Shown: positions 1 to 5,308 of the stretch, one piece after another | Layout: every line of letters begins with the position of its first letter | Numbering within the stretch: position 1 is the stretch's first letter | Source of the DNA: Holophagaceae bacterium UBA706 | GTDB taxonomy: Bacteria > Acidobacteriota > Holophagae > Holophagales > Holophagaceae | Length of the DNA stretch: 5,320 nt | Assembly (NCBI GenBank): GCA_002298155.1 | Contig: DBME01000385.1 | Span: 1-5,320 of the forward strand | Direction: 5' to 3' | Program-made: the position numbers and the translations under genes | Notes under the pieces: model-generated | Told to the model about the DNA's origin: nothing | Database searches by the model: none | Seen by the model: only the letters and a program-made list of their open reading frames with translations

Positions 1-30
1 CAGCCCGCCCAGGAGCAGCCCGCCCAGGGG
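1..30 (+). repeat. 15-bp direct repeat, two copies, encoding QPAQ(E/G)
   Basis: Bases 1-15 and 16-30 are the same 15-mer apart from one base (GAG versus GGG at the third from last codon position group). They encode QPAQE then QPAQG in the proline-rich linker of the truncated gene. The array touches the window edge, so more copies may lie upstream. It is probably a small in-frame tandem expansion in a disordered linker. Confidence 0.6.
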
Positions 31-516
31 GAGACCCAGATTCCGGGCAAGGCCGAGCCCGAGTCCCAGCCCCCCGCCAGAACGGAACCGAAGCCCTCCC
101 CGGCCCGCGCCGGCGCCGAGGTCCCGGCCCACGCCAAGGAGGCCGCGCCGCCTACGAAGGCGCCGCCCCCCGCGGCCCCCAGGCCCGAGCCCCCCAAGAC
201 CGCGGCCTACGCCGACCTCAACGAAGCCGCCAAGGCCCTCGAGACCGACCCGAAGGGGGCCCTGGCCTACCTTGACGGGCTCGTGCAGCGGGAACCCGAC
301 AACGAGCGCGCCCTGGCGCTGCGCATCGTGGCCCTCCACGACACCGGGGACATTCCCGGCGCCATGAAGGCCATGCGCGCCGCCAAGGCCTCGGGCCACC
401 CCATCTGGGCCATGGCCCTGAAATACCCCCGCCTGAAGAAGGTGGTGGAACTGGAACGCCGCAACCTGCGGAACGCCCGGTCCCAGACCCCCGTCAATCC
501 GTCTGAAGCTCCCTGA
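1..516 (+). CDS. C-terminal part of a Pro/Ala-rich protein with a TPR-like helical tail (5' end outside window)
   Basis: The frame is open from the first base to a TGA at 514-516, giving the last 171 residues of a longer protein. Residues 1-66 of this fragment are a low-complexity linker rich in Pro, Ala, Glu and Lys, very likely disordered. Residues about 69-131 look like a tetratricopeptide-type helix pair: an A-x-x-x-L-x-x-D-P start, then a helix ending in Q-R-E-P-D-N-E-R-A-L, then a second A-L-x-x-T-G-D-x-x-G-A helix. Such solenoids usually mediate protein-protein contacts. A basic tail (KKVVELERRNLRNAR) closes the protein. The missing N-terminus could be a catalytic, membrane or secretion module, and nothing here identifies it. 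The GTG at 283 could start a short frame, but the continuously open reading and matching codon use upstream argue that it is internal. The end overlaps the convergent lipoprotein gene by 23 bp. The frame is well supported; the function is not. Confidence 0.8.
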   Translation, partial: QPAQEQPAQGETQIPGKAEPESQPPARTEPKPSPARAGAEVPAHAKEAAPPTKAPPPAAPRPEPPKTAAYADLNEAAKALETDPKGALAYLDGLVQREPDNERALALRIVALHDTGDIPGAMKAMRAAKASGHPIWAMALKYPRLKKVVELERRNLRNARSQTPVNPSEAP

Positions 517-904
517 TCCGCCACGTGCCGTCCCGCAGCTCCCACAGGAGCGTCAAGGTGCGGCGGGAGCTCTCCTGGGGCAGCAGCCCGGTGCCGGTGC
601 GCCCCGTGAGGATCAGGTCCACGGTCTGGACCGCCTCGGCGCCCCTGACCTCCACCCTGCGGCCCACCACGGTGACCCCCACCTTCTCGCGGAAGAGGAT
701 GGCGGCCAGGTAGGCCCGGGCCGAGGCGCGGTCCATGCCTTCGGGTCCCGTGAACCGGGGCGAGAGCCGCTCTGCCGCGCCAGCGGCGTCACCCGCCTGC
801 ACCGCGCCCACGGCTTCGTCGAACACGCGGTTGATGCGGGCCTCGGGACGCTCCCGTGCGCAACCCGCGAGAAGTACCAGGAGGAGGGCGGCCGCCGCCC
901 TCAT
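494..904 (-). CDS. Small NTF2-like lipoprotein
   Basis: A 136-residue protein of unknown specific role, predicted to be exported and lipid-anchored. The N-terminus is a classic lipoprotein signal: M-R, then a hydrophobic AAAALLLVLLAG run, then Cys15 in an L-A-G-C lipobox at residues 12-15. Ala follows the Cys, so there is no inner-membrane Asp retention signal. The mature part (about residues 20-136) has the pattern of a small NTF2/SnoaL-type alpha+beta domain: a helix with V-Q-A-G-D-A-A-G-A, an S-P-R-F-T segment, then several strands ending in L-W-E-L-R-D-G-T-W-R-I-R-E-L. Such folds bind small ligands or serve as structural modules; no catalytic residues can be assigned. The frame extends upstream to 1084, but the start at 904 is preferred because it places the signal peptide at the N-terminus and overlaps the CYTH stop codon as ATGA. 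The 3' end runs 23 bp into the convergent gene. The lipoprotein call is strong; the fold is a pattern-based inference. Confidence 0.82.
   Translation of the reverse strand: MRAAAALLLVLLAGCARERPEARINRVFDEAVGAVQAGDAAGAAERLSPRFTGPEGMDRASARAYLAAILFREKVGVTVVGRRVEVRGAEAVQTVDLILTGRTGTGLLPQESSRRTLTLLWELRDGTWRIRELQTD
901..904 (-). other. ATGA stop/start overlap coupling CYTH and lipoprotein genes
   Basis: On the minus strand the four bases read ATGA: ATG starts the lipoprotein and TGA ends the CYTH protein. This arrangement is typical of translational coupling and supports both the co-transcription of the two genes and the choice of the 904 start. Confidence 0.8.
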
Positions 905-1434
905 GGCGCGCCCGGCCCGGCGTGGAGCTGGAACAGGGTTGGATAGCTGCGGGTCTCCGCCTGGTCCTCCCCGAGGCCCAGGGCCGGCATGGCGGCCCGG
1001 ATCGCCTCCGGCGCGCCCTCCAGTTCCAGGAAGGCGCCGAAAGGGGCCTCGTCCAGGCACGCCTCCAGCTCCCCCCGGCGCCACACCGAGCGGAACTTGC
1101 GCATGGCCAGGGACGGCCGGAAGCCCAGGGCGGTGAGGATCCCCTCCATGGCGTCCGCGTCCTCGACGCCGGTCTCCACTTCAGGGCGGATCTTGAGGAA
1201 GGGGTCCTCCACCTTGGCGCCCTTCCAGGTCACGCGCGCCATCCCGTGATAGCGGCGGGTGCGCAGCGCGCAGCCCTGGTCGCGCAGTTCCGCGCCCCGA
1301 TCCCACAGCACGCTCACCTCCTCGCCCCGGGGATGCACGCGCTGGAAACCGGCGGCCTCCAGGAGCGGCTCCATCGGCCCGGTGGCGCCGATGCGGAATT
1401 TCATTTCGATTTCGATGTGGCCGGTATGTTTCAT
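901..1434 (-). CDS. CYTH-domain protein (class IV adenylate cyclase / triphosphatase superfamily)
   Basis: A 177-residue protein that matches the CYTH family along its whole length. Members use a beta-barrel tunnel and divalent metal to act on triphosphate substrates (ATP to cAMP, thiamine triphosphate, inorganic triphosphate). Visible hallmarks are the signature ExExK as E8-I-E10-M-K12 near the N-terminus; the basic strand L-R-T-R-R at 57-61; T-W-K-G-A at 69-73 (family TxKGP-like); the acidic strand R83-P-E85-V-E87; K-F-R-S-V-W-R at 113-119; and L-D-E-A-P-F-G-A-F-L-E-L-E-G at 127-140, the late acidic metal/substrate strand. All the main charged positions are present, so the enzyme looks active. 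Length is normal for CyaB-type single-domain members. The sequence does not separate adenylate cyclase from ThTPase or tripolyphosphatase, so no gene symbol is given. The ATG at 1432-1434 has a GAGGA about 9 nt upstream. It is the first gene of a pair and its TGA overlaps the lipoprotein ATG. Confidence 0.9.
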   Translation of the reverse strand: MKHTGHIEIEMKFRIGATGPMEPLLEAAGFQRVHPRGEEVSVLWDRGAELRDQGCALRTRRYHGMARVTWKGAKVEDPFLKIRPEVETGVEDADAMEGILTALGFRPSLAMRKFRSVWRRGELEACLDEAPFGAFLELEGAPEAIRAAMPALGLGEDQAETRSYPTLFQLHAGPGAP

Positions 1435-1486
1435 GGCAGCCGATCCTCAAATGATTGCATCATGTCCATGGAGGGTTGAGCCAGAG
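1435..1486. promoter_or_regulatory. Divergent intergenic region with a 13-bp dyad
   Basis: This 52-bp stretch separates the minus-strand CYTH gene from the plus-strand Trp-rich protein and is visibly more AT-rich than its surroundings. It must carry or adjoin promoters for both directions. At 1451-1463 it contains a perfect dyad, ATGAT-TGC-ATCAT, with 5-bp arms, which suits a dimeric regulator. A CCATGG palindrome follows at 1466-1471. A TATGTT at 1425-1430, just inside the CYTH gene, is a fair -10 match for the plus strand, but I find no convincing -35. The region is assigned as regulatory from position and symmetry; no regulator can be named. Confidence 0.4.
1470..1475 (+). promoter_or_regulatory. 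Shine-Dalgarno candidate for the GTG start at 1487
   Basis: GGAGGG lies 11 nt before the GTG at 1487-1489. Spacing is slightly long but it is the best purine-rich site near the start. The in-frame ATG at 1451 has no such site (the upstream bases are CCGATCCTCAA) and would leave only 16 bp between divergent start codons. Confidence 0.5.
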
Positions 1487-2797
1487 GTGATCCCGAAACG
1501 CTACCTGTTTGCCAGCATGTTCATCGCTGCGATGCTCATGCTCCTGGCCATTGTGCAGGCACCGCGCTCAACGCGCGAAGGGGGGGCCGTCGTGGAAAGC
1601 GCCGCGGTGGAGCAGTCCCTGGAGACCTTCGAGACCCTGGCTGAATACCGCCTCCAGGACAGCTGGGCCCCCCGCTTCCAGGGTGCGCAGGACCCCGACC
1701 AGGAACAACCCTGGCCCTATTCCGGCGGCTTCGGAACGCCCTGGGAGCCGGCCTCCGCCTACCTTTCCGACCAGGGCCTGGCCCTCAACAGTCAGGGAGG
1801 CAAGAGCGAAGTGGTCCTGTGGCGCGGCCTCGAATGGCGGCACTACCGTTTCGACGCGCCCATCGCCAGTGCGCGCCTGGACCCGGTGCGGGGCACGCGG
1901 CTCCTGGTGACCCTCGCCCTCGGCCAGGGCAGGTTCGAGACCCGCCTTCTGGAGGTCCCCGAGGGCCGCGTGCTGTGGGCCACGGACAGCGGACCCTGGA
2001 GCCGCTTCAGCTGGGACGGCCGCGCCGTCCTCCTGGGACTGACGGCCCCCCAGCCCGAAGGGGCCCTCCTGCTGGCCACCCTGCCCGTGGAAGCGGACCG
2101 CCCCGGCACGACCCTGGCCCCCTGGGACGAGACGGAACGCCCCTCCCCGCCCCGCAACTGGCCCACCCGCCAGGAACAGCTCTGGGACGACGGCCAGGAT
2201 CTCCCCGGCGCCAAGGTGCTGGTGCCCTGGCAGCCCGGCGCCCGGGTCTGGTTCCCCTTCCGGGACAAGCTCTGGATCGCCAATGGCAACTTCTGGACCC
2301 TATGGCACCTGGACGGCGACACCTGGCGGCGGGAAGCCACGGGCACGGGCCAGCTCACCGCCCAGCCGCCCCTGCGCATGGCCCTCACGATTCCCGAGCG
2401 CAAGGGCGAGCCCCTGTCCCGCAAAGTCAGCCGGCCCGACCGGGCCGAGTGGGAACCCGTCCCCCCCGAGACCCCCGCCTGGCCCGACTACGACCCGGCC
2501 TGGGCCTGGTGGCAGGAGGACCTGGCCGCCACCGCCTGGGACCAGCGCTGGGGCGCGGCGGCGCCGACCCTGCCCCCCGAGCGGCAGCGACAGGCTCTCA
2601 TCCGGACCTTCCGCCCCGAATGGCGGATCGCCCTGGGCCTGCGGGCCTCCGTGAAGGGTTGGATTCCCCAGGGGCCGGAGACGGCCCTGCGGGAAACCTC
2701 CGAAACGGCGTGGATCTGGGTGGGCGACCGGGTGATCCTGGCGAGGCTCCAGCCCACCTTGAGGCTCAAGTCTGTGAAGACGGCCTTGAAACGTTAG
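1487..2797 (+). CDS. Membrane-anchored, tryptophan-rich protein of unknown function
   Basis: A 436-residue protein I do not recognise. The N-terminus is M-I-P-K-R followed by a hydrophobic helix at about residues 7-23. The helix has no good signal-peptidase site (V-Q-A is followed by Pro), so it is probably a single-pass anchor with the rest in the periplasm. Residues about 110-200 contain alternating strand-like segments (L-L-E-V-P-E-G-R-V-L-W-A, then W-S-R-F-S-W-D-G-R-A-V-L-L-G) that look like WD40/PD40-type beta-propeller blades; another such segment is at 252-282. I count 28 Trp (6.4 percent) and no Cys, which is exceptional. A Trp cluster with W339, W341 and W342 sits in P-A-W-A-W-W-Q-E-D. 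The GTG at 1487 is chosen because the GGAGGG precedes it and the hydrophobic segment then sits at the N-terminus; ATG 1451 (12 residues longer) and ATG 1517 (10 shorter) are alternatives. It ends with TAG and is followed by a 72-bp gap. Codon use matches its neighbours. Confidence 0.82.
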   Translation: MIPKRYLFASMFIAAMLMLLAIVQAPRSTREGGAVVESAAVEQSLETFETLAEYRLQDSWAPRFQGAQDPDQEQPWPYSGGFGTPWEPASAYLSDQGLALNSQGGKSEVVLWRGLEWRHYRFDAPIASARLDPVRGTRLLVTLALGQGRFETRLLEVPEGRVLWATDSGPWSRFSWDGRAVLLGLTAPQPEGALLLATLPVEADRPGTTLAPWDETERPSPPRNWPTRQEQLWDDGQDLPGAKVLVPWQPGARVWFPFRDKLWIANGNFWTLWHLDGDTWRREATGTGQLTAQPPLRMALTIPERKGEPLSRKVSRPDRAEWEPVPPETPAWPDYDPAWAWWQEDLAATAWDQRWGAAAPTLPPERQRQALIRTFRPEWRIALGLRASVKGWIPQGPETALRETSETAWIWVGDRVILARLQPTLRLKSVKTALKR

Positions 2798-2799
2798 AT

Positions 2800-2814
2800 A
2801 CCATGTTCCATGGT
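2800..2814. repeat. Inverted repeat ACCATG-TTC-CATGGT in the intergenic region
   Basis: A perfect 6-bp inverted repeat with a 3-base spacer lies immediately after the Trp-rich gene's stop codon, in the 72-bp gap before the response regulator. The outer pairs G-C and A-T at 2797/2817 and 2798/2816 extend it around a T-C mismatch. No T-tract follows, so it is not a canonical intrinsic terminator. An operator or a weak processing hairpin is equally possible. The gap (2798-2869) is AT-richer than its surroundings and probably holds the promoter of the downstream pair. TTGAAA at 2786-2791 is a fair -35 match, but no clear -10 lies at the proper distance. Confidence 0.45.
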
Positions 2815-2869
2815 CTCTGTTAGTGTAGGCCCAGGCATTCCCCAGTAATCCGGCAGCCCGAGGTTCCTC

Positions 2870-4648
2870 ATGCCCCGTCTTCTCCTCGTGGACGACAACC
2901 AGCGAATCCACCAGATCGTCGAGACCCTGCTGACCGCGACCGACATCGAGTTGATTTGTGCTTCATCAGGCGCGGAAGCGCTGGAGCGGGTCGCCGCGGA
3001 CGGTCCCTTCGACGTCGCCCTCCTGGATACGACCATGCAGGGCATGGACGGGTGGGAGCTCCTGGACCGCCTGCGCCACGATCCCGCCACCGCGCGCCTG
3101 CCCATCGCCATGATGGCCGGCGTGCTGGACACCGTGGACCCCGAGACCGTCCAGAAGGCCCCCATCCAGGGTTTCCTCAAGAAGCCCGTGGAGCTCCGCG
3201 ACCTGGCCGACCGGGTCCGCACGCTGATGGCCACCCCGGTGGAAGCTCCGGCCCCCGAGCCGGAGCCGGAACCCGAGCCCGTGGCCGAAGCCAACGCCGC
3301 GAACACCTTCGAGACCGTCCCCTACTTCAGGCTCTCGGACCACCCCCTGCCGGACGCCTCGGACATCCTGATCCTGGAACTCGGCGACCTCCTGCCCGAA
3401 GTGCCCGAAGCGCCCGCCGCCCCCACGGATCTCCTCGAGGAATTCGGCTTCGGCGCTGCGCCCGAGCCCGAGACCATTCCCGAGCCGGCCCCCGAACCCG
3501 CCGCCATCGCCGAGTTCCACCCGCAGATCGATTCCCTCGAACTGGAGGAACTCGACCTCGAAGGCCTCCGGACCCTCGCGCCCACGGACCTCCCGGCCGA
3601 TTCCGGCCAGGAAGCCCCCGCCGTGGAGGAGGCCTCGGACATCCCCGACCTGTCCCCCGGGGACGCCTTCCAGGACGACGCGCTGGAACTGGGCGTGGTC
3701 ACCGACGAACTGCCCGACCTGGGTCCCGAACCTGCCGAGGCGCCCGTGGCCGCCGCGGAGGACGCCACCGTCGCCCTGGCCATCCCCGCCCTGTTGACCA
3801 AGCCCGCCGGCGCCTTCCCCGACGAATGGAGCGACGAGAGCGAATCACTGCTCACCTTCAACGAGGAACCCGTCCCCGCGTCCCCGGCCCTTGCGGCCAT
3901 GGACGAGCATATCGATTTCGGCCCCGACAGCTTCCTGGATCAGGAGCCCGGGCCGGAACCCACCCCTTACTTCCTGCCCGAGATCCCCGAGAACGTCACG
4001 CCCGTCAAGCTCACCGAGCTCACGGATGCCGAGATGGCCGAACTCCTCCCCGGCGTTGACGAGGCCCCCGAGGACGCCGAGGTCCATGCGGCCGGCGCGG
4101 ACACCGTTCCCCCCTGGGCCAAGACCGTCGACCTCGTGGCCGGCGAGATCCTGCCCGAACCCGAGCCCATCCATTTCCGTGAGCCCGAGGCCGTCCACTT
4201 CGCGGAGCCCGAGGCTGTCCACGTCGCCGAGCCCGAGCCGGTGCATGTCGCCGAACCCGAGGCCTTCCACTTCGCCGAGCCGGAAGCCGTGCATGTCGCG
4301 GAACCCGAGCCCGTGCACGTTGCGGAGCCCGAGCCCATCCACTTCGTGGAGCCCGAGCCCATCCATTTCGCCGAACCTGCAGCCGTCCACTTCGCCGAAC
4401 CCGAACCGTTCCATCCCGCCGAACCCGTGGCCCACGCCGTGGAGCCCGAGGCCGCCATCCCCGCAGCGGGCGTGGTTCCGGCGCCGGCCGTGGATGCCGG
4501 AGCGGATCCCCTCGCGGCCGTGCTCGCCGACCCCGTCCTCATGGACAAGCTCGCCAAGGCCGTCGTCGCCAGGCTGGGAGACCAGATTCTCCGGGAGATC
4601 GCCTGGGAGGTCATGCCCGAAGTCGCCGACCGGTTCCACCGGAACTGA
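2870..4648 (+). CDS. Response regulator: receiver domain, long acidic Pro-rich linker with His octapeptide repeats, C-terminal helix
   Basis: A 592-residue protein. Residues 3-120 are a CheY-like receiver domain: acidic pair D8-D9, phospho-acceptor D53 in A-L-L-D-T-T-M-Q-G-M-D-G, aromatic F102 and invariant Lys K105 before P106. The switch Thr/Ser position is Ala83 (I-A-M-M-A-G), which is unusual. Residues about 125-545 are an acidic, Pro/Ala/Glu-rich and probably disordered region. It begins with an (EP) run at 130-137, carries two P-Y-F motifs (151-153 and 366-368), and includes eleven octapeptide repeats at 430-517. Residues 546-592 form a likely amphipathic helical tail, with L-R-E-I-A-W-E-V-M-P-E-V-A-D near the end. 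I recall similar tails in receiver proteins of Acidobacteria and deltaproteobacteria. There is no DNA-binding or enzymatic output domain, so signalling is probably by protein contacts. The ATG has GAGG 6 nt upstream (2860-2863). The stop is 12 bp before the next gene. The receiver call is firm; the scaffold role is inference. Confidence 0.92.
   Translation: MPRLLLVDDNQRIHQIVETLLTATDIELICASSGAEALERVAADGPFDVALLDTTMQGMDGWELLDRLRHDPATARLPIAMMAGVLDTVDPETVQKAPIQGFLKKPVELRDLADRVRTLMATPVEAPAPEPEPEPEPVAEANAANTFETVPYFRLSDHPLPDASDILILELGDLLPEVPEAPAAPTDLLEEFGFGAAPEPETIPEPAPEPAAIAEFHPQIDSLELEELDLEGLRTLAPTDLPADSGQEAPAVEEASDIPDLSPGDAFQDDALELGVVTDELPDLGPEPAEAPVAAAEDATVALAIPALLTKPAGAFPDEWSDESESLLTFNEEPVPASPALAAMDEHIDFGPDSFLDQEPGPEPTPYFLPEIPENVTPVKLTELTDAEMAELLPGVDEAPEDAEVHAAGADTVPPWAKTVDLVAGEILPEPEPIHFREPEAVHFAEPEAVHVAEPEPVHVAEPEAFHFAEPEAVHVAEPEPVHVAEPEPIHFVEPEPIHFAEPAAVHFAEPEPFHPAEPVAHAVEPEAAIPAAGVVPAPAVDAGADPLAAVLADPVLMDKLAKAVVARLGDQILREIAWEVMPEVADRFHRN
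4157..4420 (+). repeat. Eleven tandem 24-bp units encoding E-P-E-(P/A)-hydrophobic-H-(F/V)-A octapeptides
   Basis: Units start every 24 bp from 4157 and are in frame with the response regulator (residues 430-517). Every unit has Glu at 1, Pro at 2, a hydrophobic residue (I, V or F) at 5 and His at 6. Position 7 is F or V except for one Pro (unit 11), and position 8 is mostly Ala. Position 3 is Glu except Ala in unit 10. A degenerate twelfth unit (EPVAHAVE) follows at 4421-4444. Units 2-4 (4181-4252) and 5-7 (4253-4324) form a duplicated 72-bp block. Most between-unit differences within that block are synonymous, so the array is not a fresh slippage product. Confidence 0.9.
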
Positions 4649-4660
4649 TTCGGGAGCGCC

Positions 4661-5308
4661 ATGATCACCGGCTACAACACAGACGTCCGCCACGGCAACC
4701 GCATCTTCCACGTCCAGACGGAAGACAAGGGGCTCGCCAATCCCAAGATCGAGACCCTCATCTACGTGGGCGGCGAGATCCTGGACAGTTACCGGGGCAC
4801 CTACGAGGACCTGCTCGCGGAGGTACCCCTCCAGGAGAGCAGCATCCAGGCCCGCATGGACGACCAGCACAAATCGGTCATCCGGGACATCAAGAACGGC
4901 AAGTACGACACGACGCCCAACGACCCGCTCCTGGCGGAACGCAGCGTCTTCAACGACAAGCCCCTGGACCAGGCCATCCTGGAGTACCTCCAGCAGGAGG
5001 GCGAGACCGACACCCTGGAGATGGTCCTGGACGAGGCCCTGAACCCGCGCTTCGGCGGCCCCTTCACCTTCCGCATCCGGGCCCGCCTCTGCGTGAGCCA
5101 GAGCCCCGTGGCCGGCGCGGACGTGGCCGTGCGCCTCATCTCCAGCCTCAAGAAGGCCAGCCTGCTCGCCACCGGCAAGACCGACGCTGACGGCATGTTC
5201 GTCGGCAAGGTGGAACTGCCCCCGAGCCAGCCGGGCCACTGCGCCCTGATGGTTTCCTGCGCCTCCGAATTCGGCAACGACGAGATCCGGGCCCTCATCA
5301 CGGCCTGA
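4661..5308 (+). CDS. Conserved protein of unknown function: FHVQTEDKG N-terminal module plus beta-sandwich-like C-terminus
   Basis: A 215-residue protein without a signal peptide or membrane segment, so probably cytoplasmic. Residues 1-55 hold a distinctive module: N-T-D-V-R-H-G at 6-12, F-H-V-Q-T-E-D-K-G at 16-24, then L-I-Y-V-G-G-E-I-L-D-S at 33-43. I recall this combination from uncharacterised proteins of Acidobacteriota and other soil phyla, but no function is known to me. Residues 60-125 are mostly helical and charged. Residues about 134-215 (F-T-F-R-I-R-A-R-L, then P-V-A-G-A-D-V-A-V-R-L, then T-G-K-T-D-A-D-G-M-F at 171-180) read like a carboxypeptidase-regulatory or Ig-like beta-sandwich, with the turn T-D-A-D-G-x-F typical of that fold. 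The ATG has GGGAG 4 nt upstream, and the gene begins 12 bp after the response regulator stop, so the two are probably co-transcribed and may act together. Twelve bases remain after the stop, showing no terminator. Confidence 0.85.
   Translation: MITGYNTDVRHGNRIFHVQTEDKGLANPKIETLIYVGGEILDSYRGTYEDLLAEVPLQESSIQARMDDQHKSVIRDIKNGKYDTTPNDPLLAERSVFNDKPLDQAILEYLQQEGETDTLEMVLDEALNPRFGGPFTFRIRARLCVSQSPVAGADVAVRLISSLKKASLLATGKTDADGMFVGKVELPPSQPGHCALMVSCASEFGNDEIRALITA

Noticed and set aside
905..1084. Upstream extension of the lipoprotein frame to 1084 on the minus strand
   Set aside because: The added 60 residues are Gly/Pro/Arg-rich out-of-frame sequence of the CYTH gene, and would bury the lipoprotein signal peptide internally.
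856..1479. Plus-strand open frame of 207 codons opposite the CYTH gene
   Set aside because: It is an antisense shadow; the minus strand carries the ExExK and other CYTH motifs in order.
1259..1486. Upstream extension of the Trp-rich protein frame to a GTG at 1259
   Set aside because: The added residues are antisense to the CYTH 5' region, whose motifs are clear; the hydrophobic anchor then would no longer be N-terminal.
2797..2817. Intrinsic terminator after the Trp-rich gene
   Set aside because: The hairpin is short with a mismatch and lacks a following run of T residues, so it is listed only as an inverted repeat.
1819..2823. Plus-strand open frame of 334 codons inside the Trp-rich gene
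   Set aside because: Its translation is low-complexity Arg/Pro/Gly/Ala, typical of an out-of-frame reading of high-GC DNA, while the other frame has a coherent anchored protein with proper start.
4157..4444. CRISPR-like or satellite array
   Set aside because: Units are contiguous 24-mers with no spacers, in frame, and variable mostly at synonymous sites; this is a coding repeat.
3845..5239. Long minus-strand open frame of 464 codons opposite the response regulator and the downstream gene
   Set aside because: It is the mirror of GC-rich codon bias and the repeat array (G-L-G-F/H repeats antisense to EPEPVHVA). It spans the boundary of two well-supported plus-strand genes and has no domain or start signal.
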